Below, piece by piece: positions 1-11,500 of a stretch of DNA of 47,189 nt. The translations under genes and the position numbers were made by a program. This stretch comes from Apostichopus parvimensis (lineage: Eukaryota; Echinodermata; Holothuroidea; Aspidochirotida; Stichopodidae): positions 103,974 to 151,162 of the forward strand of contig KN882970.1 in NCBI GenBank assembly GCA_000934455.1. The letters are read 5' to 3'. The notes below the pieces were generated by a model. That model did not search any database and was not told the origin of the DNA. It was given only the letters and a program-made list of their open reading frames with translations. The stretch's first letter is position 1, and each line of letters opens with the position of its first letter.

Positions 1-830
1 CCCCCCCGCCTCCCCCACTTTTTTTTTTTACCTCCGTTTATTTGATTTATTTCCAGCAATTAGCCCAAATTTTTAAACAGAATTATCATAGACAATGTGA
101 AGTATAAATTTCTAGAATATTCACATGTCATTGTTTATCTTTTCTTATTGTTGTACCTAGTTTGATTGCAAGGAAAAGGAGTAAACAGAAGTGCAATGAC
201 CGAATTTTCGTTCCCCTAAGTTCTCGAGACTAGTCTGGATAGGACTAACTACACACAATGAAAGAATTCATGTACAGTGACAAAAAACAAAAGCAGATCT
301 GATCAATGGGAAACGAAAGCAGAAGAGACAAGACTAGGTATTTTACACACTTTACGCATCACTAGTGTTACAGTTATTGAATGAAATGAAAGTTAATTTG
401 GTCATATATCTGTGACTGTAATGGCACTAGTTCTTGTTAATAGAGTTACAAGTTTAATATTATCCTATAGTTAGTTACTGAGTTTAACCCCTGGAATATA
501 GAAAGGCAATTTTTTTTTTTTTCATTGTCTTACATTTTTTTTTTTTACAAAATTTTTCATTTTTTTTAATAAAATTATTTCTTTGTTTTGTAGATCATAT
601 TTTATGTTTGACCTTAACATATTACTAGGTTCATTTTTTTCTGTAATGGAAATTGGGTCTTTTGCAAAAATTGCTGGATCTCAAGTATTGAAGCGCTTAA
701 TATGACCCTAATGATGGCAACCGTTTCTTGAAAATATGAAAAAATAGAAGGGGAAAAAAAAAAAACAAAGCAAAAAAGGAACAGAAGAACAAAGAGAAAA
801 GTAAAAGGTCACAGATCCTAATGGCACTAT

Positions 831-871
831 GACATCACTATAACATCACTATGACATCACTATGACATCAC
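831..871. repeat. 11-bp tandem repeat, about four copies
   Basis: The unit is gacatcactat, starting at 831, 842, 853 and 864, with one base changed in the second copy. Confidence 0.85.
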
Positions 872-894
872 AGATTTACAAATTATACTAACAG

Positions 895-969
895 CTCCCA
901 GTCACGGCTGTTTCAACTATAGGATATCACCCATTGCAGGGTGATATCTTTGATAGCAGTCTCTGGGAG
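895..969. repeat. Imperfect long hairpin
   Basis: A perfect 10-bp stem, GATATCACCC (923-932) and GGGTGATATC (939-948), closes a 6-base loop. A second stem, CTCCCAG with CTGGGAG, lies at the outer ends, and the arms between them match partly. The whole is about 75 nt, the size of a miRNA precursor or a tiny inverted-repeat element. Confidence 0.55.
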
Positions 970-1701
970 TTTTTCTTTTACAGAGATGCCTTACGTATCA
1001 GCTGCTAAATGGTTCGGTCTGCGTCTTGGTTAACAAATCCTAGTGTTCTTATTACAAAGTTTGTTCGAATGAGTCAATGATAATGAAATAGAGTAGCCAA
1101 AGGTATGTTTTTACCCATAATTTGAGAGTTATGATTAAGTTTTCCTTATCTCTGCTTAAGGGCTTGAATATCTAGTATTAAAATTTAACAATGCAGAGAG
1201 AGAGATAGAGGGGGAGGGGGGAGCAGACTTTTCCCAAGAGCTAACAACTTATTTCTATGGATTATTTGCACATGATATATCATGTCTTAGTATGTCTTGT
1301 ACAGCTCACATTTGCTAGGACAGGCCCTCCACCTACCCCACCCCCTCCCAACTTCCCCGATCCCAAGTCACTCGTAGCTATATAAGCAGCTGGTAACACT
1401 TAATCCTTTGAGAATGGCAGCCATACGGTGAAGAGCAAATTCTGTATATAAGTCATTTCTCCGCAGAGATAAATCTAACATAAGTGACGAGACTGAAATC
1501 AATAACTTTTCACTATATTATATCAGATACCTGCACTTTATTACCAAACAACAATGTCAAACATTACAGACTTTATTACGAGGTTTCAAATTACAATAGC
1601 AGTTCATTTCTACCGGTATCGTTCGTTTATAGAAAAAGCTTTCAGAAACCATATATAGCGTAGTTAACTGAAACATATACAGATCTGATCTTAGTATAAA
1701 A

Positions 1702-1890
1702 CTGTGTGTACCATACAGTCTGATCCACCCACATGTTACATGTTTACTAAAACTCTGGGTACCATACAGTCTGATCCACATGTTACATGTTTACTAAAAC
1801 TCTGTGTACCACACAGTCTGATCCATGTGTTACATGTTTACTAAAACTCTGTGTACCACACAGTCTGATCCATGTGTTACTTGTTTACCA
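1702..1890. repeat. 47-51-bp tandem repeat, four copies
   Basis: The unit contains gtaccacacagtctgatcca followed by a gttacatgtttactaaaact segment. The phrase 'acca(t/c)acagtctg' recurs at about 1710, 1761, 1808 and 1855. Confidence 0.85.
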
Positions 1891-3087
1891 AATTCATACA
1901 AAAACGAAGGGGGAATCATTGTGAGGCAATGAGGAACTTTTATTGTTATTAAAACTATTAACTGACCTATCTCTTGAAACTTAATTAGGAAATAGCAGAT
2001 GCTTGGCAAATAGTGGTGTCTTAAGGGAACCAAACTGTCCATGTGAAAGAAATGTAAGGATGTGGGGATGGAAATGGGGGGGGGGGAGAAGGAGAGGGGT
2101 AAAAGAAAGAGATGAAGTAGATATACAGTATAAGTGCTAGGAGCAAAAGCTGTGGACAAAAGTCGGGACAAAATGGGTTCAAATAGTTCTGGCTTATGGA
2201 TCCTCTGAAGGCAACAAACTTGATCAAGTTGAAACGATTCCGTAGTAGATCAAATCAAAGACGAACTGAACCATGACGGAGACCGATTGATGCACATGCA
2301 TGACTTTTCAAATGTACTATTTCTCACATATCTTGATCAAGAAGAGATTGCTATAACCCAAAGAACACTTAACGATAAGTTTTGAATCTTGTTACAATCA
2401 TCTCTGTGTGTTCACTCCACAGGAACAATCTTAATAAACTAACCTTAGTGGGTTTGGGGGGGGGGGAGTGGGGGTGTAAAGTTTGTCCCACAATAAGTTA
2501 GAAAGACCAAACATTTTGGCACTGATCAAATTCAAAATTTTGATCAGAAGTTTAACTAACAATTGTTGTCGAGACACTTTTGATGCATTTACATATTCGT
2601 CTTAAATCTTGTTCTCCTAAATGCATTAATATCAGTCGGAAGAATCAAGAAGGCCGGAAAACACATCTAAAAGCAAATTTTTTTTCTGCATTGTACAAGT
2701 GGAGGTTATTTTGAGAGAATAAAGTAGTGAAGCAAATACTATACAGCCGGTGAAAAAAAAAAAAGCACACACACACAATGATCTTTATTTCAATATCCCT
2801 TGTTTCTAATTGGTGGTATGAATGAGTAAAATGCCCAAAAAGTGTCATTCATTTTTTTTATTTACCACAAAAATGCCTTTTGAAATGCATTTACGACACC
2901 AGGAATGATGGTAACTTAATAAGGGTTGAGCGACGTTACTTTTCCCGATAAAAACACTCCTTTCATAAATGAATACCTCTACATTATGATTACGGTTTAT
3001 CGACAGAGAAAGACAAAAAATTGTCACAAACAAAATAATATCTTTGCAAACTTAGGGCTTGTTAATACATCGTCCGAGATGACTTAC

Positions 3088-3123
3088 CAAGGCAAATAAT
3101 TGATTCACAAAGTTCATGATAAC
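3088..3123 (-). CDS. Possible further short exon of the HEAT gene
   Basis: A 36-nt block with a good acceptor (cctttatgacag) and a strong donor (CCTTG|GTAAGT) in the required phase 0, reading VIMNFVNQLFAL. It would be the next exon after an intron of about 5.2 kb. A block this short can arise by chance, so I give it low weight. Confidence 0.2.
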
Positions 3124-3286
3124 CTGTCATAAAGGTGATGACTAATTAACAAAGTAAACAAAGAGTTACAGGTGGTGTTAGAGGACAACAAACAAATGGG
3201 AGAAGTAAGATATGTTTTCATCAGTACCGAGTCTACGTCCTATAAACATCATAACAAGCATAAACTAATAGTGGGAGGGAACTTAT

Positions 3287-3845
3287 GGAATTGTTGGCCG
3301 GGAAAACTCCTTCACAAACGCCTTTTGCATAAATCGTCAAAAGTCTTTCGTCAAAATGATCGAGACGTGACTAGCTTGACTGGGCATGTTTTCGTTTCAG
3401 AAAACGGTTACGTCAGGGAATAATCTATTTTTAAATTGTTGTGGTGTAGCAGTTTATAAGGTTCTCAATTTTGTTGTGAAGGAATTGTTGGGGAAAACTC
3501 CTTCACAAACGCTATTTGCATAAATCGTCAAAAGTCTTTCGTCAAAACGAAGAGTTACTAGCTTGACTGGACATGTTTTCGTTTCAGAAAACGGTTACTT
3601 CAGGGAATAATCTATTTTTAAATTGTTGTGGTGTAGCAGTTTTGAAGGTTCTCAATTTTGTTGTGAAGGAATTGTTGGGGAAAACTCCTTCACAAACGCT
3701 ATTTGCATAAATCGTCAAAAGTCTTTCGTCAAAACGAGGCGTTTCTAGCTTGACTGGGCATGTTTTCGTATCAGCAAACGGTTACGTCAGGGAATAATCT
3801 CTTTTTAAATCATTGAGTAGCAGTGTTGAAGGCTCTTAAGTTGTT
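3287..3845. repeat. 187-194-bp tandem repeat, three copies
   Basis: Units start at 3287, 3481 and 3668. They share ggggaaaactccttcacaaa, then aatcgtcaaaagtctttcgt, then gttttcgt-tcag-aaacggtta. Copies 2 and 3 are closest; the first has a small insertion. Confidence 0.88.
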
Positions 3846-4809
3846 GTCTGATATAAAATACTATGGCTTCTGTGGAACAAACCCCCCCCCCCCCCAAAAA
3901 AAGAAAAAAAAAACTTGTTTTGCAAGTTGCCCACCTTGTCTAACAACATTTTTGATGTGATATCATCTAAAATTATTCACTGTGACTACATCCCAATTTT
4001 GCTCTTTGCATGTTGTTTATATAAGTTATGCAAAGTTTCTGAAAAACAAAACATTTCTTGCAATCAAAAACAAGTGCAGTAAGTACTTATTATATGTATA
4101 ATTTGGTGAGAGAAAAAAAAATTCAAAACAAAAAAAACATCACAGTTTGTCTACAAAGTTTTATTAATTGCTATCTTATTTTGAGTAAAAACTGGCTAGG
4201 CCTTAGACGGACCGCCAGGGGGTTGAGAGGGGGACAAAGGACCCTTAGGGGGCTCAGAGCCTGCAAAAAAAAGTGCTACACACCTCACAAAAATGTGGAA
4301 AATGTGCAGTTTTGCAATTGCTAGCTTCGCTCACTTAACGAGCCGCATCAAATGATGACTGACCAGCTGGGCCCACAAATTAATTGATATGCCGCTGGGC
4401 TAGGTTTGATAGCATCGCGGACTAAATTAAAAAATTCTTTTGAAGTCTTTAAAGTCCAGATTCAAAATCTGTATTCCAAATGGTCAATGACATGGTAGTA
4501 ATCTCCCAATTTAAAGTCAAAAGTCTTTTTCTTGGTGAGGAACATAAGGTGATACACTGCACTTACATTTTTCAAATTTTTTTTGGGGGGGAAGGGTGGC
4601 CAAAGAAAACTTAATATTGTAAATCATTATTCTGTAGTAATTGCCTTGCTAAATTGTCTTCAATTTTTTCTCCTATTTCTTTCCCCCTCACACATGCACA
4701 AACAAATTTATATTCAATGTGTTATACTCCTGTTGTATTCTCTGTGTATATTAAAAGCCTAGGTTGCAAAACACTGCTCTAGTAGTCTATCTTCACCATC
4801 GACATCAAA

Positions 4810-5460
4810 TCTTTCCATTCATTGTAGCAAGGCATCACCTATTGTGTTTCTCTGGTTATATTGTCATTCACCATATATTTCTATTGTTTCCCAGGTTGCA
4901 TTGTTGTCCACCACTGTGAAGTATACCACCTATTGTGTTCTCTGCTAGTATGAATCTATACCATGGACAAAAAAAAGTTATATTCATTGTGTAGAACATC
5001 ACCTCTTATGTTGCTTTGGTTGTATGGTAGTTCACCTTAGATTTCTACTGTTTCCCAGGTTTCAATGTTGCTCCCCCACTGTGCAGAACATCACCTACTG
5101 TGTTTCCCCTCTTGTATTCTAGTTCACCTTAGATTTCTATTGTTACCCAGGTTGCATTGTTGCTCCCCCACTGTGTAGAACATCACCTATTGTGTTTCGC
5201 CTCTTGTATTGTAGTTCACCTTATATGTCTACTGTCTCCCAGGTCAGTTGCATTGTTTTTGCACTTTGTAGAACACCTTGCAGCTATTATGTTTTCTTTG
5301 GTTGTATTATTCTTCACTGTAGACATCATATCTATAGGTTTATTTTTACAGAACATCACAAACTGTGTTTCCTGGTTTATCATTGTTAATGATATGCCTC
5401 TATGGACAATACATCTTTCCATTCACTGTGCTCAATATCACCTTTGGTGTTTCTCCAATA
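4810..5460. repeat. About 92-bp diverged tandem repeat
   Basis: The phrase catcacctattgtgttt recurs at 4833, about 4926, 4997, 5089 and 5181, followed each time by ttcaccttagatttctattg and cccaggttgcattgttgctc. Spacing is 92-93 bases, with one short unit (71). Copies right of 5250 are badly decayed. A 133-codon open frame across the array is a product of the repeat. Confidence 0.8.
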
Positions 5461-5559
5461 TAGACAAGCGATATGCATGCAGCGCTAAGCAGAAATCAAA
5501 CAGCTGCACGAGTATCACATTAAAGTCAAACTATTTCATCATGTACGAAGTAACATAAT

Positions 5560-7281
5560 TCTTACACACTTTGTAGGAAAACCATCAACATATATGCTGG
5601 TACCTAAGCGATATTAAATCAATCCTTAGCAAAGAAAGTTAAAGATAAAATATTTGTAAAATTATGCAAACTTTTAATAAATAATACCTTTTCCCTTATA
5701 TAAGTTCTTTTGAAATTATGGAAATAATGTCTATTGAAGAATATCCATAAACACAATTACTTCACCATATTTATTACATGTTACCAGAAACACATCTTTA
5801 CGAAAGTTAAAATTTGAAGATGATAAAAAATTGTATCGCACGCCTGGCAACAACGACTTTAAGACTAAATGTGAAAAGTCACTCATATTAAAGGTTATGC
5901 AAGCTAGCCACAAAAGGAAATACAACATGACATAGCTTAGTCTGCAAGCGATAAAATACTGGCACAAACTTCTCAAACATCTTTAATCAGAATGTGTTTG
6001 CTCATAAAACAATGTCGTTACTGTCTTGTTTAAATAGCGATAGTTCAGTTGTTAGCTTGATTAACGATATTTGAAAAAGTTTGATGGCTTTGAACGAAAT
6101 GAAGACAGGAACTTTCTTTATCTATTAAAACCTAATTAATCTAAATAATCTAATAAAATCTCCTGCCAAGCAAAGGACTCTTGAATGCAAAAAAAAATTA
6201 AGAGATTTGCGGCATTAGTATATCAAAATCACAAAAGAGAATACCACAACAAATTAGCATAGGTATGGCAGCCCTTTTTTAGTTGTGCCTTGCCTTATCT
6301 AATTTACATACAAGAATCAGGAAAAAAATGTTGTCTTCACTTTCAGCAAAAGAAAAACCCACTGAAAGCGGGTATGGAGTGTTTAGTTAATTACTACTTG
6401 CTAATCAAAACGTACCAATGCAGTATATATATTTATAAACAAAACGGCATAAATAATGCTCTGTTTAATGGTACATTTTATAACAACCAAACCACTTGTT
6501 CTCAAGGCTTCTAACCTTCATCAATGGGTTGGCTCTGATATCTGCTAGCCAAGTTTTTGCACAACCCTAAAGAAAACGTAGGTATGATCATTGGCAACAT
6601 TTCTATCAATTTCAATCATTGAAAAACCACCTACAAACATTGGCCTTTACTTTCTAGATTTACAGTCTAAACATAGACCTGAGGAAAATTCTTTCTAAAT
6701 GCTATAAATGAAACTCTTCTTCCCACTTTTATTTACGTCAGAGAGAGACAAATCGACGGGACGATTGTTATGAAGGTGTTAAGAGCAAACTGCTTAGAAT
6801 CTAAGAGATCCTGAAACCCACTCAGTTTAAAGACAGGACAGTATTACTGGCAGGAAATGTGAAAGCAAACATCACATACTGATAATTAACTGCCCTAAAA
6901 TATATACTAAAAGCTTGCAAAAAAATTGACCACAGCTCACAAATCCTTACGTATTTAGGGTCTTTATTATCTCTCGCACTGTTTGTTTAAATGTTTCGCT
7001 GTCTGGAAATAACTTTCTTTAATATAAACCAGAGCCAAAAAAAATATTGAAAAAGGAAGTCACACAATTTACTGTACAAAGAAAAATGTTCAAAAGTCTA
7101 TCAAAATAAATCCTGTTTGTCTTGTAAACCCCAAGATAATGAACTCTGTCAAAAAAGGGCAAATTTGCAATTCAGATTATTGTCGAATGACGCAAATATG
7201 AAACGATAATGCAACAATGAAAGGAAACCACCAGCAACGAGGCAAACGATAGAAAAGAAGAATTAAATGATTTTATTTCAG
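5560..7281. other. Noncoding stretch, nothing recognised
   Basis: AT-rich sequence with poly-A runs and short open frames only. I see no clear exon, tandem repeat or mobile element. Confidence 0.4.
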
Positions 7282-7454
7282 GTATCCAGGATGTGGGACG
7301 GCTGTTGACGTCAATCACGAAACCGAAGAAGAAAAAGGTCGGTGGAAAAATTTGTACAACAGAAGACGGTAGTACACAATCTAGTTACTTTATTGGTCAA
7401 CCTGATATACAGCAGAAGACAACATCAAAGGTTCAAATTAAGGATGGAGCAAGG
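7282..7454 (+). CDS. Isolated exon-like block on the plus strand
   Basis: 57 codons open between a strong acceptor (ttttatttcag) and a usable donor (AAGG|GTAGGG): IQDVGRLLTSITKPKKKKVG, then GKICTTEDGSTQSSYFIGQP. The composition looks protein-like, and the block is richer in GC than its surroundings. PKKKKV resembles a basic nuclear-localisation signal. I found no partner exons nearby, so it may be an exon of a third gene, a relic, or chance. Confidence 0.4.
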
Positions 7455-7525
7455 GTAGGGCCATTTTCTTTTCTTTTTTTCAGGCAATTTTTCAACTGCA
7501 ATTGCAGGGTACCATGGTAATTTTT

Positions 7526-8056
7526 TCAGCACTTAAAATGGTACAAAGGCAATTTGAACAAATTTTGAAAAGGTATCGAGGCAATTCTTTTCCAACCCCA
7601 AAGGGTGAGTAAAACATACAGAAATAACAGAAAACAGGAACAATTTATAAAATGATTTGTAAATGGTACTTCTATAGCTTTAAGTCTCCTGTAGTCTTGC
7701 AATAGATGTTTTCTGACGAAAATACTGCTGCAGTTTCCGACAATTTTGGTGAGCCCTAATTTTAGTAGGTTGAATATATTGATTGAGATAACTGAAAGGG
7801 TCGCATACCGTCCTGTGGTATGGCAGTTGTTACAGACACCAATGGCAACTTGCCACCAGTGTGTTGGTTTAATTTGAGTCCTGGTCAAAAGAATATCATT
7901 GTTTATTTTAAAAAAACAGTCAAAATTAAACAAACCTGAGCATTTCTTTGAACTCTGGTCATTACATGGCAACGTTGTTAGGATTTTTAACTTTTTTTCT
8001 TTCTTATCAAATGAGGTAAAGAACTGATGATTTTTTAATTTTTTTAATATGTACAA
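7526..8056 (-). other. Longest single open frame in the window, no known domain
   Basis: A 176-codon frame with no stop, containing THWWQVAIGVCNNCHTTGRY and ending in a hydrophobic stretch (CSCFLLFLYVLLTLWGW) that could cross a membrane. I recognise no family. It lies just beyond the donor array of exon 19 and its phases do not join that gene. It may be a chance frame or a repeat-derived relic. Confidence 0.15.
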
Positions 8057-8066
8057 TTAATATATA

Positions 8067-8385
8067 CCCGTGCGGTAACGTGTGTGTCGTTGCTACATTT
8101 AAGTTACAAATAAACACAGATTACAACTCACCCGTGCGGTGACGTGTGTGTCGTTGCTATTTTTAAGTTACAAAAAAACACTGATCACAACTCCCCCGTG
8201 CGGTGACGTGTGTGTCGTTGCAATTTTTAAGTTACAAATAAACACTGATTGCAACTCACCCATGCGGTGACGTGCGTGTTATTGCTACTTTAAGTTACAA
8301 ATTAACACTGATTACAACTCACCCGTGCGGTAACGTGTGTGTCGTTGCTACTCAGGCTACCCATGAGTTTCTGCTTGGCTACTTC
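8067..8385 (-). repeat. 64-bp tandem array, five copies, each holding a 5' splice site
   Basis: Units start (plus strand) at 8067, 8131, 8195, 8259 and 8322, spaced 64, 64, 64 and 63 bases. Read on the minus strand, each contains the end of exon 19 (AACGACACACACG...CACGG) followed by intron sequence TTGTAATCAGTGTTTATTTG. The copy at 8322 is the real exon edge. The three nearest downstream copies keep a GT donor in GTGAGT or GGGAGT form, with small changes, and the farthest is cut off within the intron part. The array therefore begins inside the coding exon. Confidence 0.9.
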
Positions 8386-8502
8386 ATCTGGTACACAAAG
8401 ACGTCCCAGGCAGACAGCACAGTCGTAGCCTAAGTCATCCTCGGCTGGTGAAGCACACAGTTCTTGTAGCACGGATATCAGCTCTTGAACGGCGGGAAGG
8501 TT
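8323..8502 (-). CDS. Coiled-coil/HEAT gene, exon 19 (HEAT/ARM repeat)
   Basis: Exactly 60 codons: NLPAVQELISVLQELCASPA, EDDLGYDCAVCLGRLCVPDE, VAKQKLMGSLSSNDTHVTAR. It is helical and repeat-like, continuing exon 18. The acceptor cgtttatag and donor CACGG|GTGAGT are good. The last coding bases and the donor are the first unit of a 64-bp tandem array (see 8067-8385). No stop is reached, so at least one more exon must follow. Confidence 0.9.
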
Positions 8503-11500
8503 CTATAAACGAAACGTTTAGAGAAAAGGGATCAAAAACCATAACCAAAAAGTAACATTAGCAAAACTGATTCCATTGTCGTGGTAACGGTACATATTCT
8601 TTCAATTTTGGAGCTTCCAAATTAAACCTCTGGGTCCTGATACCTCTAACATAATTAGCTGGTTATTGAAAACAAAATTTAGTAAACATATGACAAGACC
8701 CTTGTTCTACAAAGGCGCCACTTTAGTATAAAGTTGTTGCTGCTTTTGAATACCCTTTTCTCAGCAAATATTCCAAGGCTTAATGTCATAAAAAAAGGAG
8801 GTTTTTTTTCAAAAAGTGAAAGGTGATTGAGAATAAGGCAATGGTGGTGATGAGGTAAGATGGTAATGGTATCAGTGGTATTAAGCTAAGAAGGGCAAAC
8901 AGGGCACACCCTCCATCAGTGAAACACAAGACAAATGTACACCGGGCTCTTTTTCATGATGCTTGTAAAAAGACTTTTAAAATTTCCCTCTCTTCAAACA
9001 TCCTATACTTGACCTATTAGCACCTATAATCAGGGGGAGGGTTACACTTCAATGTTGATGATGATGACTATTAAGGGATAATTCCACCTATTTGGCCGAG
9101 AAGTAATACTTCTTGGAAACTCATACATAAACTTGTCCTAAGGACTTGGGTAAATCTGATGGGAAGTGAAAAGCAATGATGTAGAAAATCATTGAAAATA
9201 CCTTGTTTCAATTTTTTTTCAATTTCAAAAAAAAAAAAAAATTCCCTTTGTTTTATTAAGATACAGCAGTTAAACTACTACAAGGTGTTTCAGAAATTAG
9301 TTGGCTTGACATATAAACTTTTCTCAATTCTTCTCTAATTTTTTTTAACTGCTCAAATTTCCTTTTGTCTACATTCATAATGTACTTGTATTTTGTTGAT
9401 AATATGGAAATTAAACTATAGTGAATCCAAACAGTGCACAGAAAAATAACAGATGATTGAAACAAGACACTGATGATTTTGTTGTCCATACCGATTTGTT
9501 TTTCTTGTTTGTTTTAGGGGAGGGAGGGGAGAGGGTAGTGGCTATATTTTCCTAGGACAAACACATGTTTAATCTTCCATTTTTGTCAGCTCTATTATAA
9601 TTGGCTGATAATCTTGTGTTTAAATGATCAATCTTTTTGACATTCTCTGAACATCTGCACACACGATGTTGTAGTACAAAGTCCATCATAATTATGGTGG
9701 GGTAGTGTATTAATAATAAAATGCTATGGTGGGGTAGTGTATTAATAATAAAATGCTATGGTGGGGTAGTGTATTAATAATAAAATGCATGATTATACAC
9801 ATTTAGAGACAGTAGAAAAAATAGTGACTTTTATAGTGAATTATATCAAAGATCTTGAAAGAAAACAAAAATGTGAAACAGTTGCCAGGGGTAAGAAGAT
9901 TGGCTAAAGTAAAGACCAAGAATGGAGCAAATATGAATAATACTGTTGGGAAGTGGGTGGGATGGGGAGGGGGTGGGGAGAGATTAGATCATAGACTGGA
10001 TTATGTGATAGGGATATCAAGTGGGTGCAGGACCCTCCCCTCCCCCTGCATGCTGCATGGTGGTTTCTTCTTTCTTCAATCCCTACCGTTCTTCTACACC
10101 CCCCTACCTTTCCCTAACCCACTCCACCTTTCTGATGGATATACTACACAGCAGAGAGCGAGATGAGGCGATATTTCCTTCACTCTCGAATGTCGTAGCA
10201 GTAATAGCGGACGAGAAGCCCACCTTGTTCACTAAGTGCGTGTTCCTGGCGTTGATCATCGTGGTAACGACATCGGACTTGGCCGCATGAGAGCCGTCCT
10301 TCAGATAACTCACGAGTTCACCGACTGCGAGAGCGGACCAGTAGCCGAGGGAGATGATGGACTTGGCCGACTCATATCTCACCCTCGAGTCATCGTCGAC
10401 TTCGAGCTGGGGAAGAGAAAACAATAACGATCGAGATGACATTTTATGGCATCGTCTTATCGAGGGAGGGCTCGAGTCATCATCGCCCGAACATGATATA
10501 CGTGGCAAGAGCGGAGATTTCGAGACTGTCGTCTCATCAGTCGATTGGGGTTTTTGAAATATAATCATCGAATTACTCACTCATTATTTAATGGGTGCAG
10601 GTGAAAAGCTATGGATTCAAAAAAACAAATCAATATTAGGTGTAGAATGGAAGGGGGCAAGAAATGGGGGTGAGGAATGTGGCAGCTATAGATTGGGTAT
10701 GAAAAGGTATATCGTAAATTTCACCGACTGAACGTGGAAGGGAATTCCAATTAGTCGATTAGCGAGCTGTGAAGAATGTTTTATTGAATTATCTTACACC
10801 CTCAAAATTAATGATTGTGTCTAAAACAATTGAAGTAATATTATCACTGAAGGGGGGTGTAGAGGGTCGGAGGGGGGGGGGGTTAAGTACAAAATTAATT
10901 GGCAGAGCAAGTGTTTAGCATCTCGCCAGACATTGATTGAAAGTAGCAGGGATGTATAATATAGTTATATTACACTCCTAAAATGAATAGGTGCAAACAA
11001 CACAATCATGGAGAATAAATTAATCAAGGCCGGTGTGTTACGACTCCACATGAATAAACTGCAACATCCCATGACAAGTAAACATCTAAATTTAATATAG
11101 AAGCAAATAACACATGTGCAGGATTAAATAACCTAGGAGGTTGTCTTATTTTTTCATTTTGCATGAAACATTTTAAATTAACTTCAAATTTATGGGAGCA
11201 CATAACACATACAGAATTAAATAACCAATGAGGTTGCATTATTATGCAAGAATAGACTGCAACACCTCCTGACAAGCAAAGATACAACCAAGAATAAGTT
11301 CCTTGCAGCAATGTCGCAATGTTGATTTCCGCATGAATTAACCCGCTCATCGATATCCCTAACAAACCAGTTGAGCATGAAATGTAGTTTCACATGAAAG
11401 TCTGTGCAGGCTTTGTTTTAGTAACTAATTGGCAAGTTTAGAGGTTAATTACATCATAAGATAGAACTGAAAACTGTGAACTCAACATTATAAAGTACAC

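Larger units (their letters stand above)
1..3286. other. Noncoding stretch left of the window's repeats
   Basis: AT-rich with poly-T, poly-A and G-runs (around 2077 and 2457). Apart from the listed 11-bp and 47-bp repeats, the hairpin and a doubtful 36-nt exon at 3088, I see no gene. The open frames here are short and biased by repeats. Confidence 0.5.

Noticed and set aside
10021-10557. Plus-strand open frames
   Set aside because: They are shadows of minus-strand exon 18 and its C-rich flank.
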